DNA from: a bacterium
GTDB lineage: Bacteria; Electryoneota; RPQS01
Reading direction: 5' to 3'
DNA length: 64,000 bases
Assembly (NCBI GenBank): GCA_016702305.1
Contig: JADJEH010000001.1
Location: 558,001-622,000, forward strand
Below, piece after piece: positions 35,528-43,725 of this stretch. How positions within the stretch are numbered: the stretch's first letter is position 1; the number at the start of each line of letters is the position of its first letter. Below the pieces are notes generated by a model. It did no database searches, was not told the origin of the DNA, and saw only the letters and a program-made list of their open reading frames with translations. Both the position numbers and the translations under genes were made by a program.

Positions 35528-36330
35528 TAGAAGAGCATCATGGCTAAGACAAAATCGAGAATGAGCACGGACAACGAGCTCCACACAAACGCCTGAATTG
35601 TCGCCGTGCCCACGCCCTCGGCGCCCCCGGTTGTGTTAAACCCGACGTAGCAGCCGATCATGGAGCAGCTCAAACCGAAAAACAACGATTTCAGAAGACC
35701 CGCAAAGATATCGTATACGTAGAAAAAGCTCGGTATCAGTCCGAAAAACTGCTGAGACGTCATGTTCAGGAAAACCGTGCACACCAGCCACGCACCGACT
35801 ATTCCGACAAAATTCGCCTGCACAACCAGCACAGGCATCATCAAAGTCATCGCGGCAATGCGGGGTACGGCGAGGAACCGCGTGCTCGAGATCGCCATGG
35901 ATTCAAGCGCGTCTATCTGCTCGGTGACCTTCATCGTCCCGAGTTCTGCGGCAATTGAAGCAGCGACTCGACCCGCAATAACCAATCCAGTTAAGACAGG
36001 ACCCATTTCGAGCACAATGGACTTGAAGACGCCCGGTCCGATCATCTCGTAGGGCAGATACCCTTCAAGTTGGTACTGAAGCTGCCATCCGGTGACCGCG
36101 CCGGTGAACGTGCCGACTGTCAGTACCAACGGCAGACTGTCAACACCGAGACGTACGCACTCCTTGATAAAGGTAGAACCACGCCTGAATATCGCGCCCA
36201 TTTCGCCGAACGTCCGGCCCATCAATAGGCCAAACCGACCGACCTCCGCGACTGAGACCAGCAGCTTGCGTCCAAATTCCTGCAACGGTGATAGTGCGAC
36301 ATTGGCAGCATCCGCCACGATCTTTGTCAT
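35527..36330 (-). CDS. mlaE: MlaE-type ABC transporter permease
   Basis: 267 residues, five or six membrane helices. MlaE signatures: 'EMGPVLTGLVIAGRVAASIA' and 'ELGTMKVTEQIDALESM'. It is the membrane subunit paired with MlaF for retrograde or anterograde lipid transport. It begins 3 bases after the large beta-barrel fusion gene, so the three genes form one operon. Confidence 0.93.
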   Translation of the reverse strand: MTKIVADAANVALSPLQEFGRKLLVSVAEVGRFGLLMGRTFGEMGAIFRRGSTFIKECVRLGVDSLPLVLTVGTFTGAVTGWQLQYQLEGYLPYEMIGPGVFKSIVLEMGPVLTGLVIAGRVAASIAAELGTMKVTEQIDALESMAISSTRFLAVPRIAAMTLMMPVLVVQANFVGIVGAWLVCTVFLNMTSQQFFGLIPSFFYVYDIFAGLLKSLFFGLSCSMIGCYVGFNTTGGAEGVGTATIQAFVWSSLSVLILDFVLAMMLF

Positions 36331-36333
36331 GGA

Positions 36334-39300
36334 TTAATACTCCGCACCAAGGGAGAAAAAATAGCGTGGCTTCGACGTATCCACACCGTCCGTGGACCAC
36401 GCCACGTCCCAGCGCAGGAGCAGGAAGCCAAGATTCGAGCGCCAGCCGAATCCATACGCTGATTGCAAATCGTGCAGGCGGCGGGTGCCGCTTGCATCCA
36501 CGGAAGTCAACCGAAACGCGTCGTCGAACCACGCCGCGCCGACATCCGCGAATAACGCGCCGCGCACATCCACCAATGTCAACGGCAAAGGCCATCCCAT
36601 TTGCAGATAGCGCACGACCGGGAAACGAAATTCCTGATTCGTCAGGAAGTAGCGATTGCCGGTGCCGCGCTTCTCAAAGTAATCACCGCCGCGGAATGGC
36701 GTAACAAACGACGAAAAATAGAAGTCGTTGATCTCATCCGTCGGGATTTCGTCGTTCTCGAAGCGGCGGTTGATCCAGTTCGACACACCGCCCATGAAAA
36801 ACCGCTGCGGCTCCGGACCGCCGCTCAATCCTCCCGTCAGGCGCGATGCCCACGAGTAGTCGCGGCCCATCCGGAAGTATTGCCGCACGTCCGCTTTGGC
36901 AGTGTAAAATTCCGAGCTCCACACCTCGTTATCGCCGCGACCGCTCTGCAAATTGGGACTATATGAGGTGGATACGCGATAGCGTGTGCCATTCACCGGT
37001 CCCGTGCTGCCCCAGACGACCGTGTCATGCACATAGCCCAGTTCAGGCAGCAAAATGCGGCGCCGCGCCGTCTTGCGGTAATCGTAATAGCCCCCGTTGT
37101 CCGGCATCCACTCAGCGCGGTCAATCCCGTACCCGCTTACGATCAGCTCCGTGCGCGTGTATTTCGAGAACGGATAGCTCATGTCCAATTGCAACTGCAG
37201 CGTTTGATCGCGCACGTTGCCCGCATCGAGATAATATACGTAGCGGTACAACCCCGCCCCGTAGTTGATGCGATTGGGCAGGTAGTAGTATTGGGCCGAG
37301 AAGTTCGAATTATCGAGATTGTTGAAATCGTAGTATAAATCCGTGTTCAATACGATGAGCTGGTTACCCATGACATCGCTGAACAGGATCTGTCCGGTCC
37401 CTTGCGCACCGAAAAATGAGCTGTAGGCCGCCGTCGCATAAACGTAGTCCGGCGTGAATTTCACGCGGTACTTCTTGCTGAAGAAGCCGCCGCCCGCCTT
37501 GCGCGTATTCGCCGTGTCCGCCGGGGCGCGATCTGCGCCGTCCAGAGCTTGACCGATGCCGTCCGCGAAAACATAGCGCGCAAACTCGCGAGTGTTGTCC
37601 TTATACTCCAGCGATTCAGTGTTACTGTTCGCCTGCTCGCCGTCCGCTTCGGGCGCTTCCGGTGTGCCATGCTGGCGAAAGGCCGTGGCAATCGGAGTCT
37701 TGGCGGGCAGTTGGTCCGGCGATTTCAACAGATAAACATCGTAGCCGCCTTCATAGAACGACGTGAAGACCAGACGATTGGACTTCACTGAGTAGCTCGG
37801 CTGAAAACAGCCCGTCAACGCGTTCGTGATCGCAATTGTCTCTCGGGTGCTCAAGTCCAGGCGGTATATGTTCGAAATACCGCTGACGTCAGAGACGTAG
37901 ATCAGATAACGGCCGTCCGGGGAAAGCGTCGGGTTCTTCTCGGAGAACTCGCCGCTGGTCATTCGCTCACAGGCGTCAGCGCCGGGCCGCACGCGGAAGA
38001 TGTCCATCGTGCGGTAGTCAAAATCCCACATGTCAAACGAAGCGTCGTACCCCGCGACGCGCAGCGAATCCTTGCGGTCCGACGCGAAGTAAAGCAAACT
38101 TCCGTCTGCGCTCCAGGCCGGATCGTCGTCACTGAATATGTCGTCCGTCACCTGCACCAACGTTTCCGTGGCGGTCTCATAGTAGTATACGTCGGACTGC
38201 CCCGACTTCAACCCGATAAACGCAATCTTCGAACCGTCGGGTGAGTACACCGGATTAAAAATGCCCTCGAGATTGGGACGGAAACGTTTGACAATGTCGC
38301 GCTTGTCCACGTTCAGGACATTGATGGCATCAAGCGCGCCGGCCTTCGATGCGAAAACGATTGATTCGCCGTCCGGCGACCAGGACATGCGGGCGTCTAA
38401 CCACTTCAGTTGCTCGAAATCGCCGCTCCGCTCGCCGCGCAGAATCCGATGCGACTTGCCGCTCTCGATCTCCTGTAACCATACGTCAAAGTAATCGGCG
38501 CGGTCCGACAAAAAGGCCACGCGCTGCCCGTCCGGCGAAATCGCGCCGCCGTTGTTGACGTAGTTATGCGTGTCGCGATGATTCGTCAGCCGTTCAGCGA
38601 AATCGTCGGGCGTTTCGTAGTTCACGACGCCCGGCCAGTAGATCTTGCGCAGCCAGCTTTGCCAGGCACGATTAAAGTCCTCCATCTCGAGGCCCGTTGC
38701 GCTCTTGATCGAGCGCGGTGCCTCGCGTGACGACTTCACCTTATTGACCAGTTCGCCGACCTTTTCTTTTCCGTAGCGGCGGTCAAGATAGTAGAACACC
38801 GACTGCCCGCCTTTGTAGGCAAAGTAGCCGCCCAGATAGTCAATGGGGGGGAGGTACCCGGTGATCGTGGCATCGCGCATGAACATGTCGGCCTCGACAT
38901 CCCAGCCGCCGCGCGATTCGTATTCCGCCAATCCTTCTGTAAACCACAACGGTACATCCGACGTCGCCACTCCGATCAAAATGCTCTGAAAGCCCGTGCC
39001 GTAAAAGAGCCGCATGTTCACGGCATGCGTCAATTCATGGTGAATCACATGCCGAAACGCTTCGTAGTTGCCGGTGTACGGCAGAACGACACGGTTCTTC
39101 AGAAACTCCGTGAAACCACCGAGCGATTCTTCCTGGATCGAAAGCGAGACATTGGTTTGCTGAAATCGGTTGTGGGACGCGTAGATGATAAACTTGATGC
39201 GGCCCTCAAGCGTGTAGTCCCAACTCGATTCCACCAGCTTCAGCGCCCGTTCGGCCGTCTCCGCCGTGAACTCCGCAATGCGCTCCTGCCCGTCAGCATA

Positions 39301-39438
39301 GTACACGTCAAAATGCTCCGACTGGATATATCTCCAATCGAAATCAACATATTGGACTTTATTCTTGCCAAAGCCCTGCGCTATCGCGGCAGCCGCCGAC
39401 AGCAGCACAAGACAAAGCAATATGAGGGGACGAACCAT
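36334..39438 (-). CDS. Peptidase-MA-like / TolB-propeller / BamA-like barrel fusion protein
   Basis: 1034 residues. Signal peptide (1-20). Residues about 35-270 form a gluzincin-like metallopeptidase domain with HExxH at 134-138 ('HHELTHAVN') and a downstream 'WFTEGLAEY' supplying a third ligand (probably Glu168). About 295-600 are six or so TolB/PD40-type propeller blades ('NPVYSPDGSKIAFIG', 'NPTLSPDGRYLIYVSD'). After an acidic linker (about 610-660) the last 370 residues are aromatic-rich beta strands ending 'YFFSLGAEY', as in Omp85/BamA-type barrels. It should be an outer-membrane protein with its protease and propeller facing the periplasm. It heads an operon with MlaE and MlaF, suggesting a role in envelope lipid or protein traffic (inference). 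Confidence 0.85.
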   Translation of the reverse strand: MVRPLILLCLVLLSAAAAIAQGFGKNKVQYVDFDWRYIQSEHFDVYYADGQERIAEFTAETAERALKLVESSWDYTLEGRIKFIIYASHNRFQQTNVSLSIQEESLGGFTEFLKNRVVLPYTGNYEAFRHVIHHELTHAVNMRLFYGTGFQSILIGVATSDVPLWFTEGLAEYESRGGWDVEADMFMRDATITGYLPPIDYLGGYFAYKGGQSVFYYLDRRYGKEKVGELVNKVKSSREAPRSIKSATGLEMEDFNRAWQSWLRKIYWPGVVNYETPDDFAERLTNHRDTHNYVNNGGAISPDGQRVAFLSDRADYFDVWLQEIESGKSHRILRGERSGDFEQLKWLDARMSWSPDGESIVFASKAGALDAINVLNVDKRDIVKRFRPNLEGIFNPVYSPDGSKIAFIGLKSGQSDVYYYETATETLVQVTDDIFSDDDPAWSADGSLLYFASDRKDSLRVAGYDASFDMWDFDYRTMDIFRVRPGADACERMTSGEFSEKNPTLSPDGRYLIYVSDVSGISNIYRLDLSTRETIAITNALTGCFQPSYSVKSNRLVFTSFYEGGYDVYLLKSPDQLPAKTPIATAFRQHGTPEAPEADGEQANSNTESLEYKDNTREFARYVFADGIGQALDGADRAPADTANTRKAGGGFFSKKYRVKFTPDYVYATAAYSSFFGAQGTGQILFSDVMGNQLIVLNTDLYYDFNNLDNSNFSAQYYYLPNRINYGAGLYRYVYYLDAGNVRDQTLQLQLDMSYPFSKYTRTELIVSGYGIDRAEWMPDNGGYYDYRKTARRRILLPELGYVHDTVVWGSTGPVNGTRYRVSTSYSPNLQSGRGDNEVWSSEFYTAKADVRQYFRMGRDYSWASRLTGGLSGGPEPQRFFMGGVSNWINRRFENDEIPTDEINDFYFSSFVTPFRGGDYFEKRGTGNRYFLTNQEFRFPVVRYLQMGWPLPLTLVDVRGALFADVGAAWFDDAFRLTSVDASGTRRLHDLQSAYGFGWRSNLGFLLLRWDVAWSTDGVDTSKPRYFFSLGAEY

Positions 39439-39517
39439 GGTACTCTCCGGGGGACAAAACTGCGGGACCCTGCTTTAGGAAACTCGCCCGGACCACTGCA
39501 AGTTTCCGGAGGTTCGG

Positions 39518-39550
39518 AAAAAACGACCCCGAAGCTGGAGAGCCGCGGGG
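39518..39550 (-). terminator. Possible terminator after the HTH-receiver gene
   Basis: On the minus strand CCCCG and CGGGG arms (39550-39546 and 39531-39527) enclose a 14-base loop and are followed by six T (39523-39518). The stem is short, so confidence is moderate. Confidence 0.45.
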
Positions 39551-39584
39551 CGAAGGTGCAAACAAACGTCAGCGGACAGCAGAA

Positions 39585-40154
39585 TTAGGGGCCGATCACC
39601 TCGGCCACCATCTCCAGAAGCTCTTCGCTCTTGATCGGCTTCGTGAGATAATTGTAAGCCCCCTCCTTGATCACCTGGACGGTGTCTTCGATCTTGGGGT
39701 AGCCCGTCAGGATGACGATCACCGATCCGGGATCCACAGCCTTGATCTCGCGAAAGACGTCAATGCCGCTTCTACCACGCAGCTTCACATCAAGAAAGGT
39801 CAGCGCGGGCTGTTTCTCCATGTGCATCGCCACCGCCTCTTCACCCGTTCCAGCGGTGAGCACGGCGTAGCCCGCTGCTTGAAGCAGATCAGACATAACC
39901 TGTAAGATCATCGCATCGTCGTCCACCACAAGGACATACGACGAACGAGGCTTCGTCTCCGAGGCCTTCTGCTTTTCGATGTTCTGGCGGATTTCTTCGA
40001 GGTTGCGCTCGTCATATAAACGCCACCCTCGCCAGTCACGCCGAACCTTGGTGATGAGCCCCTCGCGTTCCCACTTGAACAACGTGGACTTGGAGATCTG
40101 CAGCGTCTCGCAGACGTCCTTTGAAGAATAGAACTTACCGTTCGAACCGGTCAT
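39585..40154 (-). CDS. MerR-type HTH fused to a receiver domain
   Basis: 189 residues. Residues 1-60 are a MerR-like winged helix ('FYSSKDVCETLQISKSTLFKWE' region: DNA-binding helix-turn-helix, then 'WRLYDERNLEEI'). Residues about 72-187 are a receiver with phosphoacceptor Asp122 ('TFLDVKLRG'), acidic pocket 'VVDDD' and Lys in 'YLTKPI'. The order DNA-binding then receiver is the reverse of ordinary response regulators. No kinase is adjacent. A near-consensus promoter and an inverted repeat lie upstream, suggesting autoregulation. Confidence 0.88.
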   Translation of the reverse strand: MTGSNGKFYSSKDVCETLQISKSTLFKWEREGLITKVRRDWRGWRLYDERNLEEIRQNIEKQKASETKPRSSYVLVVDDDAMILQVMSDLLQAAGYAVLTAGTGEEAVAMHMEKQPALTFLDVKLRGRSGIDVFREIKAVDPGSVIVILTGYPKIEDTVQVIKEGAYNYLTKPIKSEELLEMVAEVIGP

Positions 40155-40163
40155 AATACCTCA

Positions 40164-40178
40164 CTATATTAGTTATAG
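40164..40178 (-). promoter_or_regulatory. Inverted repeat, candidate operator for the HTH-receiver protein
   Basis: CTATA-TTAGT-TATAG is a perfect 5-bp inverted repeat with a 5-base spacer, located just downstream of the -10 box and 9 bases before the ATG. Its position suits repression of the gene by its own product; this is inference. Confidence 0.4.
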
Positions 40179-40180
40179 GT

Positions 40181-40209
40181 AATATAACCACAAAATACCA
40201 ACTTGTCAA
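40181..40209 (-). promoter_or_regulatory. Near-consensus sigma-70 promoter of the HTH-receiver gene
   Basis: On the minus strand TTGACA (40209-40204), 17 bases, TATATT (40186-40181). It is one of the best promoter matches in the window. Confidence 0.82.
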
Positions 40210-40235
40210 GGCTTAATGACCCGAATTCCAAACCC

Positions 40236-40394
40236 TTAAGGGTTCTTCGACTCGTTGTCATCGCCCCGCAGGCCTTCTTTGAATTCACGTGCCCCGCGCC
40301 CCAAGCCTTTCATAAGCTCAGGAATCTTCTTGCCGCCAAACAAAAGCAAAACAATGACAGCAATCAAGAGTATTTCGACCCAGCCAAATCGCAT
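40236..40394 (-). CDS. tatA: Twin-arginine translocase subunit TatA (52 residues)
   Basis: A short gene of 52 codons. It begins 'MRFGWVEILLIAVIVLLLFG', one membrane helix, followed by the TatA hallmark 'GGKKIPELMKGLGRGAREFK' amphipathic helix and a short acidic tail. GGGGGAG lies upstream of the ATG. TatA multimers form the pore for folded proteins. At 52 residues it is at the short end of the family. TatC is not in the window. The gene sits between the EEP protein and the HTH-receiver gene on the same strand. Confidence 0.9.
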   Translation of the reverse strand: MRFGWVEILLIAVIVLLLFGGKKIPELMKGLGRGAREFKEGLRGDDNESKNP

Positions 40395-40472
40395 TCTGAT
40401 CTCCCCCTAATGAGGGCCTCGTTATTCGCAACTTCAGCCAATTAAGGAATTATTCCGGCCAAATTCAAGTCC

Positions 40473-43031
40473 TTAGGGTGTCGCCGAGCGGACCAAGTAA
40501 AACGCTTGGGACAACGACCCCATGATGCCCGTATCCGTCCAAACCGTGTCCGACGTGGTTGCAACAGGGGTCACGAAGGGTCCGTCAAGTGAAGTCGCCC
40601 GGTAAATCTCGTATTGAGGGGCACCTGTATTGGTCCAGCGCAATACGGCATCGCTACCCTCAGAGGCGATCACGAGCACGGGAGGCACCAGCGCATAGCC
40701 CTCGACCCGGAACATCCGCTTCCCCAGCGAGGTATTGGAATTGATTCCGTCTTCCGCCAACCACGCCCCTTCACAGGACTCCCAGAGGAACGAGCGACTG
40801 TCATCCCCATTTGAAAAATCCAGCCCGAACGCCGTTGAACGGCCTCGCACACCGAGGTAGAAGTCGCCGGCCACCACGATGGCGTTTCCAGCTTCCTCTT
40901 GAAGGACATATCGTCCCCAGGCCGGGGTCGAACCGGCGTTGCCCGAAGCTAAATTAGGAAGCACGCCCGAAAGAAACTCACCAAGTGTATCGCCCGGGGT
41001 TCCCCCGGGACCGTTGGCCGCGAGAATCATCACCGTGACAAAATGGTGCGTTGAGTCGGGCTTACGGGCTGAGAGCGCCACCTCAGCCGCACATAATACG
41101 AACGGCGAAGCAGGAGGGGTACACTTCAGCGCCCAAGTCAGTCCGCTGTCGGGCGACCATTGGTAGCTCTCGGCCGTTCCATCGTCATAGGCAATTTGAG
41201 TTGGGCAGGCAGACTGCACCGCAAACCCCAGCGTGTCGGTCTGCGCTGCCAGTCCGCCGATATCCACAACCCGCAAGACATATTCGTAATAACCTGTGGC
41301 GAACGTCCGGGTAGTCGAGTACCGATTTGTGGTCACCAAACTCAGCGTGACGCTGTCTGTGGTTGCGAAGTGATCGGCGCTCCAGAATAACTTCGGTGTG
41401 CTGTAGGCACCGGTGTCGCTAATCTTGCAGAAGAAGCTCACCGAGCCGGGAACGGCATCGCAAAGCGGATTGTGTGTGAGCGTTGGCGGCGCGTTGCTCG
41501 AGTTGGTTTTGAGTTTGAACAATCCGGAAGTGTCGCCGACGGTTGGCGCAGTCGTCATCAGAATGCGGATCCGCGCCGAATCGGTCACCGTGCCGCTGGA
41601 TAGCCAGCCATAGAAGCCCGAGTTTGGCGTACTCGCGGTGATCAATTCCCAAGTTGGAGAAGACGGTGACCGGCTAAGCTCAATGCGCACTGTGCCGCTG
41701 CCATCCAATGCGGTCCACTGTATGTCCACGCTGTTTCCGATAGTGAACGAGTCGTTCGGCGCAGGCGTGAAAATCGAAATATCCCGGTCAAATATCGTAA
41801 AGTCTGCATTGGATAGATCGCTAACCGACGGCACTCCATCCAGCGTGACTTGAATCCGCGCCTGCGTGGTCGCGGGGACAGACGCAATCCACCAGAGTTG
41901 CCCGTCATTCGCGGTGGTCGTGGCAAAGCTAGTGAACGGGCCGCCGAGACCAGCCCGACTCAGAGCGATGCTCACCGTGCCGGTATAGTTGGTGGTGCTC
42001 CACGTCACGTTCACCGAGTCGCCTTCGCCATAATTCTGACCGCCGTTCGGTGTGTTGAGCACAACTGTGGCGGAGGCGGAAATCTGCCGCACCATATCAA
42101 AAAAGACTGGCAGGTGATCGGAGCTGACATGCAACGCGTCGGCGATGCTGTCCGGAACCGCGAAGTTGGTACCGTTGTTGATTGATTGCTGAAAGTGCGC
42201 GCCGTCGTTGCCGAATTCAGTGTAGCTTGCCGGGAGGACCTGCCAGCTCGGCAAGGTTTGAAACGGAAACGTCGGCAGCAGGAAGTCGAAGCGATCATCC
42301 ATGCCACCGGTCGAGCCGCCGTCCCCCAAGTCAGTCAGTCGCGGTGACTGTGTATGAATATCGGCAAACGAGCCGGAATTGTTCCAACTTCCCGGGCGAT
42401 TCAGGACATCATACAAGCGGCCGTCATTGTCCGCTTGACTTCCGATGAACTGCTGGTATGCAGGTTCGGTGCTCGTATACAGATTGAAATCGCCGCCGAC
42501 AATATAGTGACCTGAGCCCAGCGCATTGAGATGGTCCCGCACGATGATGGCCTCGGCTTCCCGAAGCGACTCGTTCCCTTGGCTCGCCCGCAAATGCGCT
42601 GAGTATATGCGGAAATCCAGGGAATCAGCAGAGACTCCCGCCGGGCGCACGATATACCCGTTGATGTCGCGCAGAGCGGTCGTGAGTACAAGTTGTGATT
42701 GAAACGAGACCTTGGAAGTCTTGTAGTAGAATGCGTTGTCCGTGTCCGGCCCGTTTTGAAACGGCGCGTTGGCATAAGTGCCGGGCTGACCGAAATTCAG
42801 CACTTGATTGAGAAACTCGCTAACTCCGGCGCTCGACTGCATCTCCTGCACAATCAACACGTCTGCATCAATGGCGTGCAGAATTTTCCGAAACTCGGGG
42901 TTGCGGGCAGCCGAATTTGTGCCCGGATAATTCAACAGGTTGTAAGTGGCCACACGCAACGTGTCATACGTTTGCCCGTATGCCATCGGGCAGGCAACCA
43001 GCCAAATAAGCACCATCAGTCGCAGCTTCAC
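40473..43031 (-). CDS. Secreted endonuclease/exonuclease/phosphatase-fold protein with Ig-like domains
   Basis: 852 residues from GTG 43031 (AAAAGGA upstream, clean signal peptide). Residues about 25-325 carry the EEP catalytic motifs 'ATYNLLNYPG', 'VQEMQ', 'GGDFNLYTS' and 'SSDHLPVF', so a DNase, phosphodiesterase or sphingomyelinase-like hydrolase. Two adjacent Ig-like modules follow ('NGGQNYGEGDSVNVTWSTT' and 'PNDSFTIGNSVDIQWTALDG'), then a jelly-roll-like region and a fibronectin-III-like end ('PQYEIYRATSLDGPF'). No terminal sorting domain of the YPNPFNP type is visible. An in-frame TTG at 43061 is a less likely start. Confidence 0.85.
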   Translation of the reverse strand: MKLRLMVLIWLVACPMAYGQTYDTLRVATYNLLNYPGTNSAARNPEFRKILHAIDADVLIVQEMQSSAGVSEFLNQVLNFGQPGTYANAPFQNGPDTDNAFYYKTSKVSFQSQLVLTTALRDINGYIVRPAGVSADSLDFRIYSAHLRASQGNESLREAEAIIVRDHLNALGSGHYIVGGDFNLYTSTEPAYQQFIGSQADNDGRLYDVLNRPGSWNNSGSFADIHTQSPRLTDLGDGGSTGGMDDRFDFLLPTFPFQTLPSWQVLPASYTEFGNDGAHFQQSINNGTNFAVPDSIADALHVSSDHLPVFFDMVRQISASATVVLNTPNGGQNYGEGDSVNVTWSTTNYTGTVSIALSRAGLGGPFTSFATTTANDGQLWWIASVPATTQARIQVTLDGVPSVSDLSNADFTIFDRDISIFTPAPNDSFTIGNSVDIQWTALDGSGTVRIELSRSPSSPTWELITASTPNSGFYGWLSSGTVTDSARIRILMTTAPTVGDTSGLFKLKTNSSNAPPTLTHNPLCDAVPGSVSFFCKISDTGAYSTPKLFWSADHFATTDSVTLSLVTTNRYSTTRTFATGYYEYVLRVVDIGGLAAQTDTLGFAVQSACPTQIAYDDGTAESYQWSPDSGLTWALKCTPPASPFVLCAAEVALSARKPDSTHHFVTVMILAANGPGGTPGDTLGEFLSGVLPNLASGNAGSTPAWGRYVLQEEAGNAIVVAGDFYLGVRGRSTAFGLDFSNGDDSRSFLWESCEGAWLAEDGINSNTSLGKRMFRVEGYALVPPVLVIASEGSDAVLRWTNTGAPQYEIYRATSLDGPFVTPVATTSDTVWTDTGIMGSLSQAFYLVRSATP

Positions 43032-43090
43032 GCGATTTTCATCCTTTTTGCGGGTCAACAATTTTCATGCGAATATGTGTACAAGAACAT

Positions 43091-43119
43091 AATGTACGCT
43101 CACAATCCCGTGAACGCAA
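43091..43119 (-). promoter_or_regulatory. Putative promoter of the EEP gene
   Basis: On the minus strand TTGCGT (43119-43114), 17 bases, TACATT (43096-43091), about 60 bases before the GTG start. Confidence 0.4.
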
Positions 43120-43145
43120 CTCGAAACCCTAAGCTGATATATTAC

Positions 43146-43174
43146 TTGACCTTTAGCAGCCGATTGGGTATATT
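43146..43174 (+). promoter_or_regulatory. Sigma-70-type promoter of the hsp20-lon operon
   Basis: TTGACC (43146-43151), 17 bases, TATATT (43169-43174). It precedes hsp20 by about 85 bases. No CIRCE-type inverted repeat is evident in the leader. Confidence 0.78.
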
Positions 43175-43257
43175 ACGAAGTTGCGGATTTTGTATCTAAG
43201 TTTAGAATTTTCAAATCTTGCCGGGTAGTGTGCCCGCCCGGCGGTGCTGGAGCGACA

Positions 43258-43725
43258 ATGACCCACTCCCCGCTACGTGTTCTATCCGCGCAAAACAATG
43301 ACGAGTCTGGCGGTTCGTTTCGACTCGAGTACATCCGAATTGAGCAGGGAAGTCGGCCTCTGCCGTGGAGCGAACCGACCCAATGGGTGCCGGCGATAGA
43401 CGTTGTCGGGACCGAGGATGCCGTGGTTCTGGAAATCCACCTTCCCGGAATCCAGCCGGACGACACACAGCTTGAAATTACGTCAGATCAAGTCCGGATA
43501 AGCGGAGTGCGGCGCGACATTGATGTCACGGGCCGCAGCGAATTTTATCACGTCGAAATTGCCCGCGGCCATTTCCTGCGGGTGATCTCGCTGCCCAAAG
43601 GCGTGGATGTGCGGCAGGCCAACATCACATTTGAATTAGGAGTATTGAAACTTGTTATCCCGTGGAACGGCCAACAGTGGGCCGCTTCTTGTCCGCGCGC
43701 CCGCTTCCCCGAGGAGTGGTCATGA
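43258..43725 (+). CDS. Small heat-shock protein, Hsp20 family
   Basis: 155 residues. The alpha-crystallin domain runs about 45-140: 'VPAIDVVGTEDAVVLEIHLPG', 'ISGVRRDID', 'FLRVISLPKGVD' and 'FELGVLKLVIP'. It should act as an ATP-independent holdase. ATG 43258 has GGAG 5 bases upstream; GTG 43228 is an in-frame alternative. Its stop overlaps the lon start (ATGA), pairing a holdase with the protease that removes damaged proteins. Confidence 0.88.
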   Translation: MTHSPLRVLSAQNNDESGGSFRLEYIRIEQGSRPLPWSEPTQWVPAIDVVGTEDAVVLEIHLPGIQPDDTQLEITSDQVRISGVRRDIDVTGRSEFYHVEIARGHFLRVISLPKGVDVRQANITFELGVLKLVIPWNGQQWAASCPRARFPEEWS

